Shown here in pieces: positions 23,425-33,650 of a stretch of 64,000 nucleotides of DNA. The stretch comes from Acidimangrovimonas pyrenivorans. GTDB taxonomy: Bacteria > Pseudomonadota > Alphaproteobacteria > Rhodobacterales > Rhodobacteraceae. Within the stretch, counting starts at the first letter, position 1, and each line of letters opens with the position of its first letter. A model generated the notes under the pieces. The model was not told the origin of the DNA. It ran no database searches and saw only the letters and a list, made by a program, of their open reading frames with translations. The stretch lies in the NCBI RefSeq assembly GCF_042643245.1, contig NZ_JBHRSK010000004.1:310001-374000 (forward strand), in the 5' to 3' direction. A program made the position numbers and the translations under genes.

Positions 23425-23760
23425 TCAGTGCGTGGTGGTATTCGAGAACAGGTTAATGACGACAATGCCGGCGATGATCAAGCCGATACCGAGGGTGGCG
23501 GGCAGATCGAGCCGCTGGTTGAAAAGGATCAGGCCCGACAGGGTGATCAGCACGATGCCGACCCCGGACCAGAGCGCATAGGTGATGCCCAGCGGCATGA
23601 CTTTCAAGACCTGCACGAAGAACCACAGCCCGAAGCCGAAGCCGATGGCAACGCCGACCGACGGCCAGAAGCGGGTGAATTGCTGGCTGGCCTGCAGGCA
23701 GGCCGAGCCGAAGGTCTCGAACATCACGGCGATCAGCAGCAGGGCGTAGGTGTTCAGCAT
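23425..23760 (-). CDS. SMR-family small multidrug efflux protein
   Basis: The 111-residue product has four membrane segments, the membrane-embedded glutamate in MFETFGSACL near residue 15 and the signature ITYALWSGVGIVLITLSGLI of EmrE-like proteins. It should exchange protons for cationic drugs or guanidinium-type compounds. No guanidine riboswitch-like leader is recognisable. It reads the same way as the YitT-like gene upstream, 17 bases apart. Confidence 0.88.
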   Translation of the reverse strand: MLNTYALLLIAVMFETFGSACLQASQQFTRFWPSVGVAIGFGFGLWFFVQVLKVMPLGITYALWSGVGIVLITLSGLILFNQRLDLPATLGIGLIIAGIVVINLFSNTTTH

Positions 23761-23777
23761 CGGTGACCTCGGCGGGT

Positions 23778-24404
23778 TCAGGTGGCGATGTAGCGGTCGC
23801 GGCGGTGGTTGACGGCGATGACGAGGTTGACGACGACGGCGCCGAGCAGGGAAGTCGCGACTTTCACCGGGTCGAGGAAGGTGAAGGCGACGGCGAAGAG
23901 GCAGGCGTCGAAAATCAGCTGGGTCAGGCCGGCGCGGAAGCCGGTCTTGTCCTGCAGGTAGAGCGCGAGGATGCCGATGCCGCCGAGCGAGGCGCCGTGG
24001 CGGAACAGCGCCAGCAGGGCCGAGCCGGTGATGGCGCCGAACAGCAGCGCGCCGACGATCGGGTTGAGATCGGCGAAACTGACCCAGCGGGGCATCACCA
24101 TCGTCAGGCCCGAGAGCAGCGCCACCGAGATCAGCGTCTTGACCATGAAGCGCGGCCCGATGCGGCGATAGCCGAGCCAGTAGAAGGGCAGGTTGACGAC
24201 GAAGAAGACCGGCCCGAAGCCCCAGCCGGTGGCATAGGAGATCAGCACCGCCAGCCCCGCCGTCTGGCCGGTGACGAGCCCGAGATGGGTGAGGATGAGG
24301 ATGCCGAAGGAGGCCATGCCGGTGCCATAGGCGATGCCCTGGGCATCGTCGGCCAGGCTGTGGCGGATCGGGTCTTCGGCGGGTTCGGTCAGCGTGTGGG
24401 TCAT
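23778..24404 (-). CDS. YitT-family membrane protein
   Basis: The 208-residue product has about five or six membrane segments and the YitT features TGQTAGLAVLISY and FRHGASLGGIGILALYLQDK. It lacks the C-terminal DUF2179 domain of longer members, which is common in proteobacteria. The transported substrate is unknown. Its start region has been duplicated in tandem (24391-24440), so that a tiny reading frame now ends on its start codon. Confidence 0.8.
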   Translation of the reverse strand: MTHTLTEPAEDPIRHSLADDAQGIAYGTGMASFGILILTHLGLVTGQTAGLAVLISYATGWGFGPVFFVVNLPFYWLGYRRIGPRFMVKTLISVALLSGLTMVMPRWVSFADLNPIVGALLFGAITGSALLALFRHGASLGGIGILALYLQDKTGFRAGLTQLIFDACLFAVAFTFLDPVKVATSLLGAVVVNLVIAVNHRRDRYIAT

Positions 24405-24440
24405 GGTCCAGCTAGCAGCGTGTGGGGCATGGTCCAGCTA
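24391..24440 (-). repeat. 24-base tandem duplication over the yitT start
   Basis: Two copies of a 24-base unit, AGCGTGTGGGKCATGGTCCA plus GCTA, lie at 24391-24414 and 24417-24440 with one mismatch. On the coding strand the upstream copy carries an extra ATG that opens a nine-codon frame (MPHTLLAGP) whose TGA overlaps the real ATG. The remaining stretch up to the icd terminator, 24441-24650, holds no gene. Confidence 0.75.
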
Positions 24441-24650
24441 TGCCGCGCCGCAAGGGGAAAGGGAAGCCCGGACAATGCCACCGTGCACACGATGATGGCC
24501 TCCCCCGGCAAGACATCCGGTCGCAGAGCCCGGGGCCCGGGAACAAGGCGCTCTGCGCCGCCGGGCGCCGGCCCTGCGATGTGCCTTGAGCGACGGTCCG
24601 TTTCTTCCCGTCGGGTGGGGCGACGCGCGGCGCGCAGGATCCCAAAGGCA

Positions 24651-24676
24651 AAAGGCAGGGCCGAAGCCCTGCCTTT
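24651..24676 (-). terminator. Terminator after icd
   Basis: AAAGGCAGGGC (24651-24661), loop CGAA, GCCCTGCCTTT (24666-24676): a perfect 11-base-pair stem. On the minus strand it is followed by TTTTGCCTTTGGG. It lies 22 bases after the icd stop. Confidence 0.85.
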
Positions 24677-24698
24677 CCGGTTCGCGATGGCGGCGGCC

Positions 24699-25913
24699 TC
24701 AGCCGGCCAGCGCCTTGTTCAGGTACTCGTCGACCTTTTCCAGGTAACCCATCGTGGTCAGCCACTTCTGGTTGGGGCCGACCAGCAGGGCGAGGTCCTT
24801 GGTCATGAAGCCGTCCTCGACGGTCTGGACGCAGACCTTCTCGAGCGTTTCGGCGAAGTTCAGCAGCGCCGCGTTGTCGTCGAGCTTGGCGCGGTGCTTC
24901 AACCCGCCGGTCCAGGCGTAGATCGAGGCGATCGAGTTGGTCGAGGTCTCCTTGCCGGCCTGGTGCTGCCGGTAGTGACGCGTCACCGTGCCGTGGGCGG
25001 CCTCGGCCTCGACGGTCTTGCCGTCCGGGGTCATCAGCACCGAGGTCATCAGGCCGAGCGAGCCGAAGCCCTGGGCGACGGTGTCCGACTGGACGTCGCC
25101 GTCGTAGTTCTTGCAGGCCCAGACATAGCCGCCCGACCATTTCAGCGCCGAGGCGACCATGTCGTCGATCAGGCGGTGCTCGTAATGGATGCCCTTGGCC
25201 TTGAACTTCTCTTCGAACTCTTCCTCGTAGACCTTCTGGAACAGGTCCTTGAAGCGGCCGTCATAGGCCTTGAGGATGGTGTTCTTGGTCGACAGGTAGA
25301 CCGGCCAGCCCTTCTGCAGGCCGTAGTTCATCGAGGCGCGGGCGAAGTCGATGATCGAGGCGTCGAGGTTGTACATCCCCATCGCGACACCGGCCGACGG
25401 CGCGTCGTAGACCTCCTTCTCGATCACCGTGCCGTCCTCGCCGACGAATTTCATCGTCAGCTTGCCCTTGCCCGGGAACAGGAAGTCGGTGGCCTTGTAC
25501 TGGTCGCCGAAGGCGTGGCGGCCGACGACGATCGGCTGGGTCCAGCCCGGCACCAGCCGCGGCACGTTCTTGCAGATGATCGGCTGGCGGAAGATGACGC
25601 CGCCGAGGATGTTGCGGATCGTGCCGTTGGGCGAGCGGTACATGCGCTTGAGGCCGAATTCCTCGACCCGGGCCTCGTCCGGCGTGATCGTGGCGCATTT
25701 GACGCCGACGCCGTATTGCTTGATCGCCTCGGCCGCATCGACGGTGATCTGGTCGTCGGTCGCGTCGCGGCTCTCGATGCCCAGGTCGTAGTATTTCAGG
25801 TCGATGTCGAGATAGGGCAGGATCAGTTTCTTCTTGATGAAGTCCCAGATGATCCGGGTCATCTCGTCGCCGTCGAGCTCGACGACGGGGTTATCCACTT
25901 TGATCTTGGTCAT
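24699..25913 (-). CDS. icd: NADP-dependent isocitrate dehydrogenase
   Basis: The ATG at 25913 starts MTKIKVDNPVVELDGDEMTR; an upstream in-frame start is not supported. The 404-residue product is the eukaryote-like NADP enzyme found in alphaproteobacteria, with the substrate motif YRSPNGTIRNILGG, the metal-binding GYVWACKNYDGDVQSD and the coenzyme site EAAHGTVTRHYRQH. It makes 2-oxoglutarate and NADPH in the TCA cycle. It is monocistronic with a clear terminator. Confidence 0.97.
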   Translation of the reverse strand: MTKIKVDNPVVELDGDEMTRIIWDFIKKKLILPYLDIDLKYYDLGIESRDATDDQITVDAAEAIKQYGVGVKCATITPDEARVEEFGLKRMYRSPNGTIRNILGGVIFRQPIICKNVPRLVPGWTQPIVVGRHAFGDQYKATDFLFPGKGKLTMKFVGEDGTVIEKEVYDAPSAGVAMGMYNLDASIIDFARASMNYGLQKGWPVYLSTKNTILKAYDGRFKDLFQKVYEEEFEEKFKAKGIHYEHRLIDDMVASALKWSGGYVWACKNYDGDVQSDTVAQGFGSLGLMTSVLMTPDGKTVEAEAAHGTVTRHYRQHQAGKETSTNSIASIYAWTGGLKHRAKLDDNAALLNFAETLEKVCVQTVEDGFMTKDLALLVGPNQKWLTTMGYLEKVDEYLNKALAG

Positions 25914-26012
25914 GGGGCCCTCTCTGTTCGGGATTCGGTTTGGCGGGGTCATAGCCCAAAACCCCGCGAGGGAAAAGATGGTATGCGGTTGTATACCGAA
26001 AATGTCGCGCGG

Positions 26013-26411
26013 TCAGGCGCGCGGCTGGCCGATCCGGCGTGCGGCAAGCTGGAGCGGCACGGCCAGCAGCGGCAGCAGCCAGGCCAGGATCCGGAGATCG
26101 AAAAGGGGCCGGGCGCAGTCTTGCAGGCTCGCCGGCGGCCGCAGGCCGGAGGCCAGCACCACCAGCAGGACCGCCAAGGCAACCAGCTGGACGCGGCGCA
26201 GGCGGGGCGAGGGCGCGCCGGCGGCGGCGAGGGTGAAAGGCGCGGTCCAGAGCGCGGCCCACCCGGCCAGCAGCGCAAGCGGGAGCCAGGCGACGGGAAG
26301 CCGCGGCAGGCCGGCGCAGGCGCGCCACTCGGCCGCGCCGAGATGGCTCGCGGCGGCGACAAGGGTGCCGAGGGCCAGCGCCCCGGCAGCGCCGAGGGCC
26401 AGCTCACGCAT
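26013..26411 (-). CDS. Small membrane protein, unknown
   Basis: The 132-residue product is hydrophobic with about four predicted membrane segments (for example LALLAGWAALWTAPFTLAAA and VQLVALAVLLVVLASGL). It overlaps the end of the HD-hydrolase gene by eight bases, so it is translated with it. I do not recognise a family. Confidence 0.6.
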   Translation of the reverse strand: MRELALGAAGALALGTLVAAASHLGAAEWRACAGLPRLPVAWLPLALLAGWAALWTAPFTLAAAGAPSPRLRRVQLVALAVLLVVLASGLRPPASLQDCARPLFDLRILAWLLPLLAVPLQLAARRIGQPRA

Positions 26412-27045
26412 GGCGGAAGAAACGCTCCGCTCGGGCCCAGATCCAGTCCCACAGCGCCGGGGCGCCGCGGGCGACCTTGGTGCCGACGCGCTGGTGCAGC
26501 TGCTCGGCGGTGACGTTGTATTCGGTCCACGAGCCGCCGCCGCTTTCGATGTTGTGCATCAGCGGCTGGACCCGGTCGAGCGACTTGGCGAAGACGGCGT
26601 CGGGGCTTTCGGCGGCTTCGAACTCTTCCCACAGGGCGCGGAACGCGGGGCCGATATCGTCGGGCAGCAGGCCGAAGAGGCGCTCGGCGGCGCGGGCTTC
26701 GGCGGCCTGGATCTCGGCCGAGCCATGGGCCTGGCCATTCGCGGAGTGGATCGGCACGTCGCCGACATCGATCTCGACCAGGTCGTGCAGCAGCAGCATC
26801 CTGATGACGCGGTCGATATTGACGCCGGGCCCGGCCTGGTCGGCCAGCACCATGGCGTAGAGCGCCAGGTGCCAGCTGTGCTCGCCCGAATTCTCGCGCC
26901 GCGAGCCGTCGGTGAGAGTCGTCGCCCGCAGCACCTGCTTGAGCTTGTCGGCCTCGTTGAGAAAGGCGAACTGGGCGTCGAGGCGGGCGCTGTCGAGATG
27001 GGTGCTGTCGAGACGGGTGCTTTCGAGGGGCGCGCCGTCGGTCAT
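26404..27045 (-). CDS. HD-domain hydrolase (YfbR-like nucleotidase)
   Basis: The 213-residue product has the HD pattern: EHSWHLALYAMVL for the first histidine, LLLHDLVEIDVGDVP for the HD pair and a downstream aspartate in SLDRVQPLMHN. Such proteins are 5'-deoxynucleotidases or related phosphohydrolases. The start (27045) overlaps the upstream stop (ATGA). The N-terminus carries an in-frame 15-base tandem repeat encoding LDSTR, LDSTH, LDSAR units (26985-27029), which is unlikely to be part of the fold. Confidence 0.85.
   Translation of the reverse strand: MTDGAPLESTRLDSTHLDSARLDAQFAFLNEADKLKQVLRATTLTDGSRRENSGEHSWHLALYAMVLADQAGPGVNIDRVIRMLLLHDLVEIDVGDVPIHSANGQAHGSAEIQAAEARAAERLFGLLPDDIGPAFRALWEEFEAAESPDAVFAKSLDRVQPLMHNIESGGGSWTEYNVTAEQLHQRVGTKVARGAPALWDWIWARAERFFRHA
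26985..27029. repeat. 15-base tandem repeat in the HD hydrolase gene
   Basis: There are three units of GGGYGCTKTCGAGAY (26985-26999, 27000-27014, 27015-27029), the last diverged at its end. Being a multiple of three, it can expand or shrink without shifting the frame. Confidence 0.7.
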
Positions 27046-27269
27046 TCGCCGGCCGCCCGGGCGGCCGCCAGCTTGCGTTCCAGCGCCTTGCGGCCGCGCT
27101 GCTCGGCAAGGTGATAGCGCATCGCCGTCAGGTAGACCTCCTGCAGCGTCGGCGAGGAGGCGCCGATGATCTGGGCGATCTCTTCGTGCAGCCGATCGTT
27201 GCCAAGCTCGTCCATCGCCGCCAGCGTGTCGCGGGCGAGGGCGTCGGCGAGGTCTTCCAGCGCACTCAT
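27042..27269 (-). CDS. Small helical protein, unknown
   Basis: The 75-residue product (MSALEDLADALARDTLAAMD) is predicted all-helical and ends in a basic stretch, RGRKALERKLAAARAAGE. Its stop overlaps the start of the HD gene by four bases, and it starts four bases after the alpha/beta hydrolase stop. I know it only as a conserved small neighbour; function unknown. Confidence 0.65.
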   Translation of the reverse strand: MSALEDLADALARDTLAAMDELGNDRLHEEIAQIIGASSPTLQEVYLTAMRYHLAEQRGRKALERKLAAARAAGE

Positions 27270-27273
27270 CGGT

Positions 27274-27933
27274 TCAGCGCGAGTTCTCGGTCAGCCGCCG
27301 TTTCACATAGGCCGTGACCGTGTCCAGCATCGGCTTCATATGCGCCTCTTCGTCCTTGAAGAAGTGATCGGCGCCCTCGATCTGCTCGTGGGTGATGGTG
27401 ATGCCCTTCTGCTCGTGCAGCTTGGCCACCAGCGCCTCGGTATCCTTGGGCGGCGCCACCCGGTCGTTGGTGCCGTTGATGATCAGGCCCGAGGCCGGGC
27501 AGGGGGCGAGGAACGAGAAGTCGTACATGTTCGCCGGCGGCGCCACCGAGACGAAGCCGGTGATCTCGGGCCGCCGCATCAGCAGCTGCATGCCGATCCA
27601 GGCGCCGAAGGAGAAGCCGGCGACCCAGCAATGCTTGGCGTTTTGGTTCATCGACTGCAGGTAGTCGAGCGCCGAGGCGGCATCGGAGAGCTCGCCCACG
27701 CCCTGGTCGTATTCGCCCTGGCTCCGGCCGACGCCGCGGAAGTTGAACCGCAGCACGGTGAAGCCCATGTTGTAGAAGGCGTAGTGCAGGTTGTAGACGA
27801 CCTTGTTGTTCATCGTGCCGCCGAATTGCGGATGCGGGTGCAGCACGATCGCGATGGGGGCGTCTTTTTCCTTCTGCGGGTGGTAGCGTCCTTCGAGCCT
27901 GCCTTCCGGCCCGGGGAAAATCACTTCGGGCAT
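27274..27933 (-). CDS. Alpha/beta hydrolase
   Basis: The ATG at 27933 gives MPEVIFPGPEGRLEGRYHPQ and 219 residues; a start further upstream is possible but lacks support. The nucleophile elbow is GFSFGAWIG, with the oxyanion region HPHPQFGGTMNNKV, an acid in NGTNDRVAP and the catalytic histidine in EGADHFFKD. It belongs to the dienelactone-hydrolase-like group common in alphaproteobacteria, substrate unknown. It leads the four-gene minus-strand cluster. Confidence 0.85.
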   Translation of the reverse strand: MPEVIFPGPEGRLEGRYHPQKEKDAPIAIVLHPHPQFGGTMNNKVVYNLHYAFYNMGFTVLRFNFRGVGRSQGEYDQGVGELSDAASALDYLQSMNQNAKHCWVAGFSFGAWIGMQLLMRRPEITGFVSVAPPANMYDFSFLAPCPASGLIINGTNDRVAPPKDTEALVAKLHEQKGITITHEQIEGADHFFKDEEAHMKPMLDTVTAYVKRRLTENSR

Positions 27934-28038
27934 GCGCCTAGCCTGTCTTTCCTTGGCGGCGGCAGTCCGCATCATTCTTGACGAATTTGCTCGGGCTACC
28001 TAGAACCATTCTAAATGCCGGCAGATGCCAGCGGGGTT

Positions 28039-28054
28039 GACCCGAGTTAAGGTC
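28039..28054 (+). promoter_or_regulatory. Dyad GACC-N8-GGTC overlapping a -35-like element before iscR
   Basis: GACCCGAGTTAAGGTC is an inverted repeat with four-base arms, and TTGACC at 28037-28042 resembles a -35 hexamer. It lies 41 bases before the iscR-like start. An Rrf2-type operator giving autoregulation is plausible; the -10 is weak by eye. Confidence 0.4.
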
Positions 28055-28094
28055 GCCGCCGCCATTCGTCAATGTCTTTGACAGGGATCGGACC

Positions 28095-28556
28095 ATGAAA
28101 CTCTCAACCAAGGGGCGTTACGCGATGGTGGCGCTGGCCGATCTGGCGCTGGAAGGCAAGGACGATCTGGTCTCGCTCGCGGCGATCTCGAAACGGCAGG
28201 ACATCTCCTTGCCCTATCTCGAGCAGCTCTTCGTCAAGCTGCGCCGCGGCGGGCTGGTGGATTCGGTGCGCGGCCCCGGCGGCGGCTACCGGTTGTCGCG
28301 TCCCGCCTCGGAAATCCGGGTCAGCGAGATCCTCGAGGCGGTCGACGAGACCGTCAGCGCGATGCGGACCGGGGCCGGCGCCTCGGGCGGAGCGTCGGGG
28401 ACGCGGGCGCAGTCTCTGACCAACCGGCTGTGGGAAGGGCTGTCGGCCCATGTCTACGTCTTCCTGCACCAGGTGCGGCTGGCCGACGTGATCCGCAACG
28501 AGATGCAGCCCTGCCCGGCAGTGCCGGCGATCCTGAACGTGGTGGACGAGGAATGA
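28095..28556 (+). CDS. iscR: Rrf2-family regulator, IscR-like with a single cysteine
   Basis: The 153-residue product starts MKLSTKGRYAMVALADLALE and has the Rrf2 winged helix, including RGGLVDSVRGPGGGYRLSRP. The loop where E. coli IscR carries its three cluster cysteines reads TGAGASGGASGTRAQ and has none. The only cysteine is C140 in MQPCPAV. This matches the single-cysteine IscR described for Rhodobacter sphaeroides, which senses iron. It heads the suf operon and probably represses it when iron is replete. Confidence 0.85.
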   Translation: MKLSTKGRYAMVALADLALEGKDDLVSLAAISKRQDISLPYLEQLFVKLRRGGLVDSVRGPGGGYRLSRPASEIRVSEILEAVDETVSAMRTGAGASGGASGTRAQSLTNRLWEGLSAHVYVFLHQVRLADVIRNEMQPCPAVPAILNVVDEE

Positions 28557-28582
28557 GCGCGACGGAGCCCTTGGCGGACGTT

Positions 28583-28638
28583 GGCGGGGGGCTGTCTGCC
28601 CCCCGTGCCCCCCGAGGATATTTGCGTGAAGATGAAAG
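28583..28638 (+). repeat. Dispersed GGATATTT repeat inside the suf operon
   Basis: One unit of the repeat family: a GC-rich dyad GGGGGGCTGTCTGCCCCCC, then CCGAGGATATTT and a GAAAG ending. It separates iscR from the cysteine desulfurase gene. Its GAAAGG end probably supplies the ribosome site of the next gene. The hairpin could attenuate or process the transcript. Confidence 0.75.
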
Positions 28639-28647
28639 GGCGACGCT

Positions 28648-29694
28648 TTGAAATCGCGTCTTTATCTCGACTGGAACGCGACGACGCCGCTGCGCGCGGA
28701 AGCGCGGGCGGCGATGGTCGCGGCGATGGATGTCGCCGGCAACCCGTCCTCGGTCCATGCCGAGGGCCGGGCGGCCAAGGCCCTCATCGAGAAGGCGCGG
28801 GCGCAGGTGGCGGCGGCGCTGGGGGCCGAGGGGGCCGACATCGTCTTCACCTCGGGCGCGACCGAGGCGGCGGCACTGGCGCTGGCCGGGCGCGGCATGT
28901 CCTGCGCCGGGATCGAGCATGACGCGGTCCGGGCCTGGTGCGCCGAGGATCTGCCGGTCGACGGCGATGGCCGGGTGACGGTGGCCGATCCGGCGCGGGC
29001 GACGCTGCAGCTGGCGAATTCCGAGACCGGCGTGGTGCAGGATCTGCCCGAGGGGCTGGCGGTCTCGGACCTGACCCAGGGCTTCGGCAAGCTGCCGGTC
29101 GCCTTCAACTGGCTCGGCGTCGAGATGGGGCTGATCTCGGCCCACAAGCTGGGTGGGCCCAAGGGCGTCGGCGCGCTGGTGATCCGGCAGGGGCTGGACG
29201 TGGCGGCGCAGCTGCGCGGCGGCGGCCAGGAGATGGGCCGGCGCGCGGGCACCGAGAATGTCATCGGCATCGCCGGCTTTGGCGCCGCGGCCGCGGCGGC
29301 TGCGCGCGATCTTGCCGATGGCGTCTGGGAAAAGGTGGCTCAGTTTAGAAATATTCTAGAGTCAACAATTGCCTCCGAGGCAAATTCGACTATTATTGTC
29401 GGGAAAGGTGCGCAGCGTCTGCCGAACACCACCTGCCTCGTCAGCCCGGGATGGAAGGGCGAGACCCAGGTGATGCAGATGGATCTGGCCGGGTTTGCCA
29501 TTTCGGCGGGCTCGGCCTGTTCGTCGGGCAAGGTGCGTGCCAGCCGCGTGTTGCGGGCGATGGGGATGGACGAGGGCGCGGCCGCCAGCGCCATCCGTGT
29601 CTCGCTCGGGCCGGCGGTGACGGAAGAGGATGTGCTGCGCTTCGCCGAGGCGTGGCTGGCCCAATACCGGAAATTCCGGGCGCGGGCTGCATGA
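28648..29694 (+). CDS. Cysteine desulfurase (IscS/NifS-type, first copy)
   Basis: The start is TTG at 28648 (KSRLYLDWNATTPLR follows), with GAAAGG upstream. The 348-residue product has the PLP lysine in SAHKLGGPKGVGAL and the sulfur-carrying cysteine in SAGSACSSGKVRAS. It supplies sulfur for Fe-S assembly. The operon also has a SufS-type enzyme at its end, so this second desulfurase may serve other acceptors. A patch of about 70 bases (29338-29405) is strikingly AT-rich, with rare codons such as AGA and CTA. Confidence 0.9.
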   Translation: MKSRLYLDWNATTPLRAEARAAMVAAMDVAGNPSSVHAEGRAAKALIEKARAQVAAALGAEGADIVFTSGATEAAALALAGRGMSCAGIEHDAVRAWCAEDLPVDGDGRVTVADPARATLQLANSETGVVQDLPEGLAVSDLTQGFGKLPVAFNWLGVEMGLISAHKLGGPKGVGALVIRQGLDVAAQLRGGGQEMGRRAGTENVIGIAGFGAAAAAAARDLADGVWEKVAQFRNILESTIASEANSTIIVGKGAQRLPNTTCLVSPGWKGETQVMQMDLAGFAISAGSACSSGKVRASRVLRAMGMDEGAAASAIRVSLGPAVTEEDVLRFAEAWLAQYRKFRARAA

Positions 29695-29730
29695 GGTGCG
29701 GGGCGCAAGCCCCTGATGAGGAACGGATAA

Positions 29731-31260
<1,530 letters not shown>

Positions 31261-31286
31261 AGGACGCAAAATCAGAGGGTTGCGAG

Positions 31287-31598
31287 ATGATCGTTACAAC
31301 CACTCCCTCGGTCGAGGGGCAGCTGATCGCCGAGTATCACGGCATCGTCACCGGCGAGGCGATCCTTGGCGCCAACCTGTTCCGCGACCTGTTCGCCTCG
31401 ATCACCGATATCGTCGGCGGGCGCTCGGGCGCCTATGAGCAGGAACTGGGCAAGGCGCGCCAGACCGCGCTTAACGAGATGGAAGAGCGCGCGGCGGCGA
31501 TGGGCGCCAATGCCGTGGTCGGTGTCGATCTCGATTACGAAGTCATCAACAACATGCTGATGGTGTCGGCCTCGGGCACCGCCGTCACCGTCAAGTAG
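31287..31598 (+). CDS. YbjQ-like (heavy-metal-binding domain, DUF74) protein
   Basis: The ATG at 31287 gives 103 residues beginning MIVTTTPSVEGQLIAEYHGI, then LFRDLFASITDIVGGRSGAY, ARQTALNEMEERAAAMGANA and VVGVDLDYEVI. This is the YbjQ/DUF74 pattern, a pentameric fold of unknown role sometimes called heavy-metal binding. It lies between sufB and sufC with 26 and 10 bases on either side and must be co-expressed with them, which suggests a link to iron or cluster handling. Confidence 0.85.
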   Translation: MIVTTTPSVEGQLIAEYHGIVTGEAILGANLFRDLFASITDIVGGRSGAYEQELGKARQTALNEMEERAAAMGANAVVGVDLDYEVINNMLMVSASGTAVTVK

Positions 31599-31608
31599 GA
31601 AAGAGAAC

Positions 31609-32363
<755 letters not shown>

Positions 32364-32364
<1 letters not shown>

Positions 32365-33650
32365 TGGCGGCGACGGCGCAGAAACTGCAGGCGCTGGAGG
32401 CCCGGATCGCGGGGCTCAGCCTGCCCGAGAGCGGCGGCTGGCTGGCGCTGGCGCGCGGTCAGGCGCTGAGCCGGTTGAAGGCGATGGGCCTGCCGGCGCG
32501 GCGCGACGAGTACTGGAAATGGACCAACCCGGCGACGTTGATTTCGCCCGAGGTGACGCCGGCGGCGATCTTCGAGACGGACGAGGCGCCGATCTTCGAT
32601 ACCATCGACCGCGTCAAGCTGGTCTTCGTCGACGGGGTCTTCGACGCCGAGGCCTCGGACGATCCGGCGTTGGCCGGGGTCGAGATCTCGCGGCTGGCCG
32701 AGGCGGGGGCGCAGGATGTCCACTGGGCGCGCGAGGTCTACGGCGTGCTCGAGGCCAATGGCCAGAGCCCGGTCGAGCGGCCGCTGGCGGCGCTCAACTC
32801 GGCCTATGCCACCGACGGCGTGCTGATCCGGGCGACCGGAAAGGCGGCCAAGCCGATCAACCTGGTTTACCTTCATAATTCCGAGACCTCCGAGGCGATC
32901 CTGCACCATTGCGTGAAGGTAGATGCGGGGGCCGAGGTGACGCTGCTCGAGAACGGGCCGGCGGCGGCGCGGTTCAACAAGGTGCTGGAAGTCGACGTCG
33001 CCGATGGCGGTGCCTTCCACCATGTCCGCGCCCAGGGCCGCGACCACGAGCGCCGCGCCGTGACCCATATCTTCGCCCGTCTCGGCGCCGAGAGCCGGTT
33101 CAAGTCCTTCACCCTGACCGCCAACGGCGTCATGACCCGCAACGAGGCGGTGATCGCGCTGACCGGCGACGATGCCATTGCCCATGTCGCCGGCGCGGCG
33201 GTCGGCGACGGCGATTTCCACCAGGACGACACCGTCTTCATCACCCATGACGCCGAACGCTGCGAAAGCCGGCAGGTGTTCAAGAAGGTTCTGAGGAACG
33301 GCGCGCAAGGCATTTTCCAGGGCAAGATTCTGGTCAAGCCCGGGGCGCAGAAGACCGATGGCTACCAGATCAGCCAGTCGCTGCTGCTCGACGAGGACAG
33401 CCAGTTCCTCGCCAAGCCCGAGCTGGAAATCTACGCCGACGACGTCCAGTGCTCGCACGGCTCGACCTCGGGCGCGATCGACGAGACGGCGCTGTTCTAC
33501 CTGCGCTCGCGCGGGGTGCCGGAACGCGAGGCGCAGTCGCTCTTGGTGCTGGCCTTCCTGGCCGAAGCGATCGAGGAGATCGAGGACGAGGAGATCGGCG
33601 CCGATATCCGTGGCCGGCTGGAAGGCTGGCTGGCGCGGCGGATGGGCTGA
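32364..33650 (+). CDS. sufD: Fe-S cluster assembly protein SufD
   Basis: The 428-residue product starts in the ATGA overlap with sufC. It contains RDEYWKWTNPATL near the start and the conserved C-terminal beta-helix part DEDSQFLAKPELEIYADDVQ, CSHGSTSGAIDETALFYLRS. It pairs with SufB in the scaffold and helps iron acquisition. The gene ends in another ATGA overlap with the following membrane gene. Confidence 0.95.
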
